A stretch of 64,000 nucleotides of DNA from Bacillus sp. FJAT-42315 (GTDB lineage: Bacteria; Bacillota; Bacilli; Bacillales; Domibacillaceae). The stretch lies in NCBI RefSeq assembly GCF_002797375.1, contig NZ_KZ454941.1, positions 2,758,984 through 2,822,983 of the forward strand. The letters are read 5' to 3'. The notes beneath the pieces were generated by a model. That model did not search any database, had not been told where the DNA came from, and saw only the letters and a list, made by a program, of their open reading frames with translations. Shown in pieces: positions 8,805 through 16,564 of the stretch. Numbering within the stretch: the stretch's first letter is position 1; each line of letters begins with the position of its first letter. Position numbers and translations under genes: made by a program.

Positions 8805-8828
8805 AAACCCGCAAAAAAATGCGGGTTT
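8805..8828 (-). terminator. rho-independent terminator after the BTAD regulator
   Basis: AAACCCGC (8805-8812) pairs with GCGGGTTT (8821-8828) around an A/T loop, ten bases after the regulator stop. It separates the regulator transcript from the tetR operon. Confidence 0.75.
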
Positions 8829-8837
8829 AACATCACT

Positions 8838-11800
8838 TTATTTCGCTTCCATTATCATTTGATACATATATAGCGTTGGTTCGAGCGGGCGAACGCCCAG
8901 TTCTTCTTCCAAAATTTGATTACATCTTTGGTACCATTTAATCGCTTGTGGCCGATTATTTTTTCGATAATAGCTGTACATCAGTAAGCGATACGCCTCT
9001 TCCCAAGTTTCATCTCGCTCAATAATTTTTTCACACCATTGAATAGCTGCTTCGTAGTTTTCGTTGCGAACAGCGAGCTGAGCCAGCTTTTCGGCTCCTC
9101 GCAAATAGTAGATGAGCAAACGTTCTCGTTCACTGCTGCACCATTCATCATAACGGCGCTCGGCTAAAAAGTCGCCATTATAGTATTTCATTCCCTTTTC
9201 TAAGCACGATAATGCTTTTTCTTTATCTCCTTCTTCTAATCCCATTTCAATCCACTGCTCAAATTGAGTCACATCCATTTCAAGCACAGCATCTGGATTA
9301 AGACCATAGGTTGTGCCTTCCCGTTTAATAAAAAATGACGCTGAACGGGCCTTTCTTTGTGGCTCTAATACATTATTCACAGCATTTAATGCTACCTTAA
9401 AATCCCGGGAACAGCTGACTTCATCTTGATCTGGCCATAGCTTTTGAAAAATTTCTTCTTTCGGTAGTAGCTGTTTATGATGAGTAATAAACAACTGGAA
9501 TAACTCTTTTGCCTTGCCACGCTGCCATTGACGCTCTTCCACCTCTTTATCCCCAAGCCAAATACGGAAAGGGCCAAGAGCTTGTACACGCAGCGTATAT
9601 CCAGGATGAGATTGCAGCTTCGCTAACCCCATTCGGTGCAGCAGCCTCGCAATATAATCAGGATAGATATTTTGCTTAGTAGCCTCTACAAATAAGTGAG
9701 GAAATAATTGCAAATCGAGCGGTCCAAACATCGTTCGATGATAAAAAATAAATTCATAATCTCGCAGTTGAACGAGCTTCATAAATGGCGAGAAATGTTT
9801 AATAAATAATTCGTTCTCCGCTCGTTCATAATAAATAACCGCTTGCCAGAAATGACAAAACATCTTAATATAGTCATCTTCCGTTAGACGAGCCAGTTGC
9901 TCTGCCTTTTTCAAAAAGTCGATCGCATCCTCTATTCGACGATTATAAATAGCCGCAAGTCCCATACTTAACGTAATGAGGGCTGATAGCCACACATCAT
10001 GTACGTTCTCCGTTTCCTTCAGAGCACTTCTTCCCGCTTCGATTGCTCGTTCATACTCTCCGCTTCGCCCAAACAAAAGACATAATCCCATTTGAGGCTC
10101 AGCTTTTCCACGGCTCACATGGAGATCGTCCATCATTTGCAGAGATGTTTCATAACACTGCTTCGCTAAAGAAAGCTCATGTTGATCTGTGAGCTGTACG
10201 GCATGACCCATGCGAATCCATCCACACGCTTCCACAAAAGGCGCTTCCACATGTAAACCAAGATCAATCGAATCTTGAGCTAGCTCCTTCGCTTGTTTCC
10301 CGTCTCCAGTGAATGAAGCAATTAACGACAGCAATAACTCCGTTTCCCGATGAGACTGCGGCAACTCTTTTTTCTCATCGATGTCTATCGCTAGTTGCGT
10401 TTCCGTTAACATCTCTTTTGCACGTTTAAATCGGCCAGTCCGTAAATATAAACGCGCCTCTAAATGACGATCTTTTATCGGCACATTTAACGCTTTTGCT
10501 CGCTGAATCCACTTCTCCGCTTTGGAAGCCTTTCCAGCATTGATTAAATTTTCAGCCAGAAGCTGATACAACTCCGCAATCTCTTCTGTCGTACTTTCCT
10601 CATTTTTTTCCCTTAAATCAATCGCTTGATACAACAGACGCTCCGCATGGTAAGGCTGAATCGTGTCTAAATAAATGCGCGCTTTCCCTTCTAACGCCCG
10701 ACTTTTTTCAAGATAGTCCTGCTGTGTTTCGGCATAAATAATCGCTTGATCATAACAGTACTCCGCTTCTTGATAGGCTGATCGATAGCGAAGCACCTCT
10801 CCTTTTAAATGCCAAAGCTTATAATAAACATTTAATTCGGTGTCTGGAATAAGCGAAAGCCAATCATAAAGCCCTTCAAGCTTGCCGCTTTGCAACATTG
10901 CAAACCCATATTTATTTAAGATCGCCGCCATCGACTCTAGCTTATTTAATTTTTTATAAAAAATTAACGCTTGCTCCCACTGCCCATTTTGTTCAAAAAA
11001 ACAAGCAATTTGCTTCTGTAACAGCTCATACCGCTCCGGCTGCTTCGTCCGAAATTGCTTCTCTAAAAACTCGCGAAACAAGGCATGATATTTGTACTTA
11101 TCCTCACCAATTTTTTGGATAAATAAATTTTTACTTGTCAACTCCTCAAGCATCGCTCCTGAATAAGGAATGCCTAGTATATGCGTGCATTTCTGTTCAG
11201 AAACCACTTCAAAAATACAGGTCTGCTCCAAAAATTGTTGGATCATGGACGGTTGTTTAGAGAATACCTCAAACAACAAGTATTGAAACAACTCTTGCAG
11301 GGAGTATGATGCTTGACTAGATACATTCGTTAAATCACCGTTTTCCGCCAAATGCTGCGCCATCATCCCTAATGCAATGACCCAGCCTTCTGTCCACTCA
11401 TAAATTTGCTGTAACTCTCTTTCTGTTAACGACACATGATAAAACTCTGTAAATAGTAATTCCATTTCTTCCATCGTCAGTTTTAAATCCTTCTGACTAA
11501 TCTCTAACAATTGTCCACTCACTTTCATTTTCGTCAGCACATGCCAGCTCGGACGACTTCTGCTGGCGATTACGATATGAAGCTGATGAGGACGGTGCTC
11601 AATCATTTTCTCCATCCAGCGATTAATCATCATCGAATGTTCCACTTGATGAAAGTCATCCAGAATAATTACTAGCTCCTCCTGTAATGAAACCACCTCA
11701 TTAATAAACAACGAGCAAAGAGCATTCAGCTCATCCTCACGTATGTAGCGATCCATTTGATCCATATACTGTAATAACTCATCTCCAAACATCGGAAACT

Positions 11801-12065
11801 TTGACCGTACCGCATGAACCAAATAAGTTAAAAACGGGATCATGTCATCATCCATAGCGGAAACCGTATACCAACAACATCTTTCATTCTCATCTTGCGC
11901 GTACAACGCAAGCCCTGTACTTTTGCCATAACCAGCACTGGCATGAATCAATGTTAACGGATAATCTGATATAGTTTTCAGCTTTTTAAACAGTCTTGCC
12001 AATCGAATAAAATCTCCATGAACCGTTGGAACCATTAACTTCGTCTTCATAATTGGAATAGACAT
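8838..12065 (-). CDS. large STAND-NTPase / TPR / BTAD transcriptional regulator
   Basis: A 1075-residue regulator. Residues 41-50 (HASAGYGKST) are a Walker A and 131-138 (LVIILDDF) a Walker B, the MalT/LuxR-type STAND NTPase. The middle, roughly residues 350-800, is helical repeat (TPR-like). From about residue 825 (LRVQALGPFRIWLG) there is a SARP-like winged-helix and bacterial transcriptional activator domain instead of the LuxR-type HTH of MalT. A strong AAAGGAGG site sits five bases ahead of the ATG. Proteins of this type are usually ATP- and ligand-dependent activators of nearby catabolic genes; the adjacent ligase/Liv locus and eutH are the candidate targets, which is inference. Confidence 0.9.
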   Translation of the reverse strand: MSIPIMKTKLMVPTVHGDFIRLARLFKKLKTISDYPLTLIHASAGYGKSTGLALYAQDENERCCWYTVSAMDDDMIPFLTYLVHAVRSKFPMFGDELLQYMDQMDRYIREDELNALCSLFINEVVSLQEELVIILDDFHQVEHSMMINRWMEKMIEHRPHQLHIVIASRSRPSWHVLTKMKVSGQLLEISQKDLKLTMEEMELLFTEFYHVSLTERELQQIYEWTEGWVIALGMMAQHLAENGDLTNVSSQASYSLQELFQYLLFEVFSKQPSMIQQFLEQTCIFEVVSEQKCTHILGIPYSGAMLEELTSKNLFIQKIGEDKYKYHALFREFLEKQFRTKQPERYELLQKQIACFFEQNGQWEQALIFYKKLNKLESMAAILNKYGFAMLQSGKLEGLYDWLSLIPDTELNVYYKLWHLKGEVLRYRSAYQEAEYCYDQAIIYAETQQDYLEKSRALEGKARIYLDTIQPYHAERLLYQAIDLREKNEESTTEEIAELYQLLAENLINAGKASKAEKWIQRAKALNVPIKDRHLEARLYLRTGRFKRAKEMLTETQLAIDIDEKKELPQSHRETELLLSLIASFTGDGKQAKELAQDSIDLGLHVEAPFVEACGWIRMGHAVQLTDQHELSLAKQCYETSLQMMDDLHVSRGKAEPQMGLCLLFGRSGEYERAIEAGRSALKETENVHDVWLSALITLSMGLAAIYNRRIEDAIDFLKKAEQLARLTEDDYIKMFCHFWQAVIYYERAENELFIKHFSPFMKLVQLRDYEFIFYHRTMFGPLDLQLFPHLFVEATKQNIYPDYIARLLHRMGLAKLQSHPGYTLRVQALGPFRIWLGDKEVEERQWQRGKAKELFQLFITHHKQLLPKEEIFQKLWPDQDEVSCSRDFKVALNAVNNVLEPQRKARSASFFIKREGTTYGLNPDAVLEMDVTQFEQWIEMGLEEGDKEKALSCLEKGMKYYNGDFLAERRYDEWCSSERERLLIYYLRGAEKLAQLAVRNENYEAAIQWCEKIIERDETWEEAYRLLMYSYYRKNNRPQAIKWYQRCNQILEEELGVRPLEPTLYMYQMIMEAK

Positions 12066-12113
12066 GACATCCTCCTTTTTTCATAATTATGTCAATATTT
12101 TATCATGCGGAAA

Positions 12114-12142
12114 CTAAAAAAAGACTCGAAATAACTCGAGTC
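12114..12142 (-). terminator. terminator after eutH
   Basis: AGACTCGA (12122-12129) and TCGAGTCT (12135-12142) form a perfect 8-bp stem. On the minus strand it is followed by a run of seven T, 80 bases past the eutH stop. Confidence 0.85.
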
Positions 12143-12221
12143 TAAAGTTGGGAATTTCCCATTAATCCCCCTTATATTTGCTGTGATTTTATCGTTTATT
12201 ATCGATTTTTGGCGTTTCTTA

Positions 12222-13487
12222 TTAACTTGTTGCTTCAAGAGAAGATTGATTCTCATTCACTTTCCCTTTATTCTGATTTGCTACCTCATCTAGCTTCTCT
12301 ATTCTCTCAAGCTCTAACGCTTTTGGGACAGAAATACGATACGCTAGCATAATCGCTAAAATCGCCCCCAGAAATTTTCCTAGCATCACCGGAATAATAA
12401 TCGTTGGTTGGAAGTTTGCCGGAAACGCTAACTGGTCCCCAATCATCCAACCTCCGCTAATCGCATAGGCAATCGTTAATACTTTGTCTTTTGCTGGCAT
12501 GTCTTGAATAATTTTAAACAAAGCAAGTGGATTGGCTGTTGCAGCGATCACTCCAGCACTTCCTATACTACTCAAACCCAATTTCTTACCGAAAAATTCA
12601 AGCGGCTTCGCCAAATATTTTTGAATCGCATACACCATCGGAAACGCCCCAGCGAGCATAATGCCGATATATCCAGCAATCTCTAATCCCCTAAACTGAT
12701 CCTCGGCATCCGCAATAATCGGATCGAAGCCCCAGCCCCCGAATATCGTCGAAAACACACCTGTAAAATATTCAACAATCGAACAAACAAGAATTAAGAT
12801 CATTGCTGTTCTCATAAACCAGCCAATCGCCATAAATCCTTTAATCATCGCATTAGGGAACATCCGTAGCCCAATAGCGATAAACACCCCAACAGCTATT
12901 AACGGCAGAAGATTAATTAAAATCGTACTGATCGACATCGACAACTGATACGTCGAATCTGCTGTTGTGCTAATCGTATCTCGTATTTTCGCATCCGTTA
13001 ATGCCAAAATGCTCGTTGTAATAAACACACTAATTGGAACAGTAAGCACCCCCGACATCATCCCAAGCGCTAAATATTTATGATCACGTTTTTGCAACAT
13101 CGCCAGTGCCACTGGAATCGTAAAAATAATATGAGGTCCCATAATAATGCCGTTCACCGTAGCAATAATCCAATTTTCCCGATCACTTGCTAACACATCG
13201 GCAAGCTGATACCCACCCATATCACTAGAAATGAACGTAGTCGCTGCCATCGCTGGGTCCGCACCAATCGCTGAAAAAAGCGGACCAAAAGCGAATTCAA
13301 TAAACTTTGATAAATAAGGAATCGAAGCTAACGTCGCCGCAATCGGAATAAAGATCGGACCAATCGTGTAGATCCCTTCCATAAACTCTTTTCCCATTCC
13401 TTCTTCTTCATTACGAATTGCTGCAAACGCCCCTAGGATCGCAAAAGCCATAATCACATAAATAACATAAGTCCCCAAGTTCTCCAT
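12222..13487 (-). CDS. eutH: ethanolamine permease EutH
   Basis: A 421-residue polytopic membrane protein with about ten hydrophobic segments. The conserved ISSDMGGYQLAD and IMGPHIIFTIPVALAM stretches and the late GDQLAFPANFQPTIIIPVM loop identify the EutH family, which imports ethanolamine. The ATG at 13485-13487 has AGGAAGGG nine bases ahead; an upstream in-frame TTG is less likely. No ammonia-lyase (eutBC) or microcompartment gene is in the window, so this is an orphan permease here. The cobT gene just upstream suggests a B12 link, because ethanolamine ammonia-lyase needs adenosylcobalamin. The 5' region carries a sigma-54-type promoter. Confidence 0.9.
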   Translation of the reverse strand: MENLGTYVIYVIMAFAILGAFAAIRNEEEGMGKEFMEGIYTIGPIFIPIAATLASIPYLSKFIEFAFGPLFSAIGADPAMAATTFISSDMGGYQLADVLASDRENWIIATVNGIIMGPHIIFTIPVALAMLQKRDHKYLALGMMSGVLTVPISVFITTSILALTDAKIRDTISTTADSTYQLSMSISTILINLLPLIAVGVFIAIGLRMFPNAMIKGFMAIGWFMRTAMILILVCSIVEYFTGVFSTIFGGWGFDPIIADAEDQFRGLEIAGYIGIMLAGAFPMVYAIQKYLAKPLEFFGKKLGLSSIGSAGVIAATANPLALFKIIQDMPAKDKVLTIAYAISGGWMIGDQLAFPANFQPTIIIPVMLGKFLGAILAIMLAYRISVPKALELERIEKLDEVANQNKGKVNENQSSLEATS

Positions 13488-13541
13488 ATAGCACAACCCT
13501 TCCTAAAATAAATTATGTCAATATTAAATTTTAAAAATATT

Positions 13542-13557
13542 TGCAACATTTATGCCA
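13542..13557 (-). promoter_or_regulatory. candidate sigma-54 (SigL) -24/-12 promoter of eutH
   Basis: On the minus strand the sequence TGGCATAAATGTTGCA has the invariant GG (-24) and GC (-12) dinucleotides at the exact sigma-54 spacing and matches the consensus TGGCACG-N4-TTGCA except at two flanking bases. Transcription would start near 13531, leaving a leader of about 45 bases before the eutH ATG. Confidence 0.65.
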
Positions 13558-13671
13558 TTTTTGAAAAATAGACAAATTTAACTTTAAAATCCCTTTAAAT
13601 CCTTGTTTTTCCCATAAAAAACAGAAAAAACAAGATCCTGATAGAAATTTCCCTTTATGCAAATGATCATA

Positions 13672-13689
13672 ATTCATTTCGAAATGAAT
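13672..13689. promoter_or_regulatory. 18-bp perfect palindrome, candidate enhancer site upstream of eutH
   Basis: ATTCATTTCGAAATGAAT is a perfect palindrome centred about 137 bases upstream of the -12 element, within the range where sigma-54 enhancer-binding proteins bind. A smaller palindrome ATGATCAT (13662-13669) lies beside it. Confidence 0.5.
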
Positions 13690-13707
13690 AAACGACAAAA
13701 CAAAAAA

Positions 13708-13727
13708 GCTTGCACTTTTGTACAAGC
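13708..13727 (-). terminator. second (distal) terminator after cobT
   Basis: GCTTGTAC and GTGCAAGC pair with one G-U wobble around a 4-base loop, followed on the minus strand by TTTTTTG. It stops any read-through from cobT before the eutH promoter region. Confidence 0.8.
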
Positions 13728-13744
13728 CTTTAGTATGAATAAAA

Positions 13745-13775
13745 GGGACATGCATAAACAAATTACGCATGTCCC
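13745..13775 (-). terminator. first terminator after cobT
   Basis: GGGACATGC (13745-13753) and GCATGTCCC (13767-13775) form a perfect 9-bp stem followed on the minus strand by TTTTATT, ten bases past the cobT stop. Confidence 0.85.
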
Positions 13776-13784
13776 CTTCTTCTT

Positions 13785-14822
13785 TTACTCTATATTCGAC
13801 ACATTCGCCGAAGTAAAGGTCGCCATTTCCTTCACCATCAACGTCGCCGATTGCAAAATTGGAAAAGCAACAGCCGCTCCTGTTCCCTCTCCTAATCTCA
13901 TATTTAACTGCAACAACGGCTGTTTTTGTAAATAATCCATCGCTTGCACATGTCCGGGTTCAACCGAATGATGAGATAAAATCATATAATCCGCAACTAA
14001 CGGCTCCATTAATTTCGCCACACACGCCGCTGTCGAACAAATAAATCCATCTAGTAAAATTGGAATCCGATGCTCAGCCGCCGCCATCATCGCTCCAGCC
14101 ATCGCCGCAATTTCCAAACCGCCCACTTTTGATAAAATATCTAAGCCGTCCTCAGCATTAGGTTGATGAAAAGCAAGCGCTCGCTCAATCACCTCAGCTT
14201 TATGCTTCAATTGCTCCGTCGTAATGCCTGTCCCATGTCCGACAATCGAAGCAGGATCACACTGGGTAATACTCGCTAAAATTGCACTACTCGTCGTTGT
14301 ATTCGCAATACCTACTTCACCAACAATTAAACATTTAATCCCTTTTTCAATTAAATCGACCGCTTCTGCATAACCAACTTCTAACGCTTGCTGCGCTTCT
14401 GCTCTTGTCATCGCTAGTTCCTTTGAAAAATTACCTGTTCCATAGCGAACTTTTCGATTCAAGACCTCTGCTTCCTTCACATCACCCGCAACTCCGACAT
14501 CGACCACTTTAGAAATCGCTCCTATTTGTCGACTAAACACATTAATCGCTGCTCCGCCATGCACTAAATTACTCACCATTTGGACCGTGACTTCCTGTGG
14601 AAAAGCTGACACACCTTCCTTCGCAATCCCATGATCCGCCGTAAACACGATCACTCCCGGTGGCGTCACCTCTGGAAAAGACTGTCCTGTCATTTCAGCG
14701 AGCTGAATCGCCAACTCTTCTAAACGACCAAGACTCCCTTTCGGCTTCGTTAACGTATCAATATAAGCGGCCACTTGCTGACCAACCTCTTTATTCAATG
14801 GAGAAATTTGCTGTTTTAACAT
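13785..14822 (-). CDS. cobT: nicotinate-nucleotide--dimethylbenzimidazole phosphoribosyltransferase CobT
   Basis: A 345-residue cytoplasmic enzyme that makes alpha-ribazole phosphate for the lower ligand of cobalamin. It opens with LTKPKGSLGRLEELA and ends with LGEGTGAAVAFPI, in which Glu312 is the general base of the family. Length matches CobT (about 350 residues). No other cobalamin gene is visible, so here it may serve lower-ligand salvage or remodelling rather than full synthesis. Its transcript ends at two tandem terminators before eutH. A possible extended -10 (TGGTATGAT) lies upstream. Confidence 0.95.
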   Translation of the reverse strand: MLKQQISPLNKEVGQQVAAYIDTLTKPKGSLGRLEELAIQLAEMTGQSFPEVTPPGVIVFTADHGIAKEGVSAFPQEVTVQMVSNLVHGGAAINVFSRQIGAISKVVDVGVAGDVKEAEVLNRKVRYGTGNFSKELAMTRAEAQQALEVGYAEAVDLIEKGIKCLIVGEVGIANTTTSSAILASITQCDPASIVGHGTGITTEQLKHKAEVIERALAFHQPNAEDGLDILSKVGGLEIAAMAGAMMAAAEHRIPILLDGFICSTAACVAKLMEPLVADYMILSHHSVEPGHVQAMDYLQKQPLLQLNMRLGEGTGAAVAFPILQSATLMVKEMATFTSANVSNIE

Positions 14823-14901
14823 CTGTATTCCTCTCTTTCCTGATGAAAATATCGAATATAATCATCATACCAGTTATCGTTTTTTCGAAAAATACATAAT
14901 T

Positions 14902-15663
14902 TTAAAAATTCATTCGCGATTGACCACCATCGACATTAATACTCGCTCCGACAATCCAAGATGCTTTTTCAGATGCAAGAAAAACAGCCACATTTGCCAC
15001 TTCTTCCGGTGTACCGAAACGCCCCGCTGGAATCTCATTGTCCACAAACGTTCGAATTCCCTCCGGATCTGCCTCTAACCGCTTTTTCCAATTGCCCGTT
15101 TCATGCAAAACACTCCCCGGCGCAATGCTATTAACTCGAATACCATCCGCAATCACTTCATCGGCCAACGACTTCGTAAAACTAATCAACGCCGATTTCG
15201 CATTATTATACGTCGCCTTGCCCCCGCTCTCTCTTCCAAAAATCGACGTAATGTTCACAATCGACCCAGCGCCTGCTTGCTTCATATGTACCACCGCTAA
15301 CTTACTTAAATGAACGGCTGAAAAATAATTCAGCTCCATCGCCTCATAAAACAAATCCATCTCCGTCTCCATCGCTTTACCGCCGTTGCTGCCACCTGCA
15401 TTATTAACCAGCACATCCATCGTTCCATGTTCAGCAATAAAAGACGACATCAACTTTCCCCGCTCATCTGCCTTCGTCAAATCCGCTGCATAAATAGCGA
15501 CGTTCTCACCAAGCTCCTCTTTCGCCTGCTCTAATGCCTCTAGCCCACGAGCGGCAATCGACACATTCGCTCCCTCAGCCAAAAACACCTCAGCAATCGC
15601 CTTGCCGATTCCTTTAGAGCCGCCAGTGATTAGAACGTTTTTTCCTTGTAGTTGTAGATCCAT
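14902..15663 (-). CDS. short-chain dehydrogenase/reductase
   Basis: A 253-residue classical SDR. The nucleotide-binding motif TGGSKGIG is at residues 13-20 and NNAG at 87-90. The catalytic residues are Ser140, Tyr152 and Lys156. The C-terminal INVDGGQSRMNF is typical of the 3-oxoacyl-ACP reductase/glucose dehydrogenase branch. A strong AGGAGG site precedes the ATG. It stands alone between cobT and the retropepsin pair; the substrate is not predictable. Confidence 0.93.
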   Translation of the reverse strand: MDLQLQGKNVLITGGSKGIGKAIAEVFLAEGANVSIAARGLEALEQAKEELGENVAIYAADLTKADERGKLMSSFIAEHGTMDVLVNNAGGSNGGKAMETEMDLFYEAMELNYFSAVHLSKLAVVHMKQAGAGSIVNITSIFGRESGGKATYNNAKSALISFTKSLADEVIADGIRVNSIAPGSVLHETGNWKKRLEADPEGIRTFVDNEIPAGRFGTPEEVANVAVFLASEKASWIVGASINVDGGQSRMNF

Positions 15664-15726
15664 TGAATAACCTCCTAGAGATTTTGATGATGGATTTATT
15701 ATAACCTTTTGGAGGGAAGGAGCTAA

Positions 15727-15765
15727 GTAAAAAAAGCCTGATTCCTTGTGAATGAAGGAACAGAC
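15727..15765 (-). terminator. terminator after the retropepsin-like gene
   Basis: GTTCCTTCATTCACAAGGAATC forms a stem-loop whose outer arms (AGTCTG/CAGGCT) extend it with mismatches. It is followed on the minus strand by seven T, directly after the stop at 15767. Confidence 0.75.
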
Positions 15766-15766
15766 T

Positions 15767-16153
15767 TTATTTTTGTCCAGTTTGATACATTTCTAATCTC
15801 TCTAAATCTAACGTAAACCCAGCATCTAGTAATATATCTAATCCTAATAAACCATTGATACCTTCATAATCCATTCCACTAAAATCAATTTCATACTCTC
15901 TTTTATGAAACGTCCCTAAAAAAATAGAGTCAATTTGTTTGGTAAAAGCATGCTCTTTTCCACCAATTCCATAATACGTAACAACATGATCTCCCATCTC
16001 TACTCGAAGATCAATATCCTCTACGACATTTTGAGAAATCAATGTTTTAGCTGCCCCTGTATCAATAACCATATTGTCAATAAGCTTAGACTTCCCTCGA
16101 TAAACAATCACCATTGATGTAAATAATAAACCATCACGATACTCAATCTGCAT
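15767..16153 (-). CDS. retropepsin-like aspartic protease family protein
   Basis: A single-domain protein of 128 residues starting at the ATG at 16151-16153. The segment VIDTGAAKTLIS contains the D-T-G-A catalytic triad of retropepsin-like proteases, and GLLGLDILLDAGFTLDL near the end resembles the hydrophobic-Gly psi-loop. One lobe only, so activity would require a homodimer. No signal peptide is seen, so it should be cytoplasmic. The start overlaps the stop of the upstream small gene by 11 bases, implying coupled translation. Natural substrate unknown. Confidence 0.75.
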   Translation of the reverse strand: MQIEYRDGLLFTSMVIVYRGKSKLIDNMVIDTGAAKTLISQNVVEDIDLRVEMGDHVVTYYGIGGKEHAFTKQIDSIFLGTFHKREYEIDFSGMDYEGINGLLGLDILLDAGFTLDLERLEMYQTGQK

Positions 16154-16397
16154 AACGCATTTTTCCTCGTAAGCCAATAGCTCCACGAACTTTTAGAATA
16201 ATCTCCTCGTGACTCGTATGATAAACAAGTTGATCACCTTTTGACTGCAATAACTCAAGAGTCGCATTATCGTCAGAGACCGTGCCAATAACAGCTATAT
16301 CTTCGATGAATTCCTGATTACCATCTAAACGAGATTTCAACACCTGCAATTTCACAAATTGATTCGGATACAATGAACGTACTTCCTTCCATTCCAT
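16143..16397 (-). CDS. small protein of unknown function paired with the retropepsin-like gene
   Basis: An 84-residue protein read from the ATG at 16395-16397, with GAGG eight bases upstream; a GTG three codons earlier overlaps that site. No known motif: it is soluble, mixed alpha/beta, and ends in basic residues. Its stop overlaps the start of the aspartic-protease-like gene, so the two are almost certainly co-translated and may act together as partner, inhibitor or substrate. I do not recognise a family. Confidence 0.65.
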   Translation of the reverse strand: MEWKEVRSLYPNQFVKLQVLKSRLDGNQEFIEDIAVIGTVSDDNATLELLQSKGDQLVYHTSHEEIILKVRGAIGLRGKMRYAD

Positions 16398-16458
16398 TTC
16401 GATCACCTCAACTTGTTCTTTAGCTTTATTATAGCATTACCAATAAAAAGAAAAAAAG

Positions 16459-16516
16459 AACAACCCACTAGATTCGAACGAACTAACGACCTCTCCCCTG
16501 TCAAGGTAACGCTCTC
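16459..16516 (-). pseudogene. decayed 3' part of a tRNA-Val(GAC)
   Basis: On the minus strand, GAGAGCG-T-TACCTTGACAGGG, AGAGGTCG and GTTCGAATC closely follow the functional tRNA-Val at 18806-18878 from the D-arm end to the T-arm. A 4-base TTCG duplication interrupts the T-loop, and the acceptor side reads GTGGGTTGTT instead of GTCGGAATCA. The 5' third is missing. It cannot fold as a tRNA. It is inverted relative to the functional copy 2.3 kb away. Confidence 0.7.
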
Positions 16517-16564
16517 TTTAACAAATTTTACAATAAAACCTTGCGCTATCCCTTCCCCAAAAAC

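Noticed and set aside
13531-13935. Overlapping open frames in the cobT-eutH gap on both strands
   Set aside because: They cross two terminators and the sigma-54 promoter, have poor ribosome sites and no protein-like composition.
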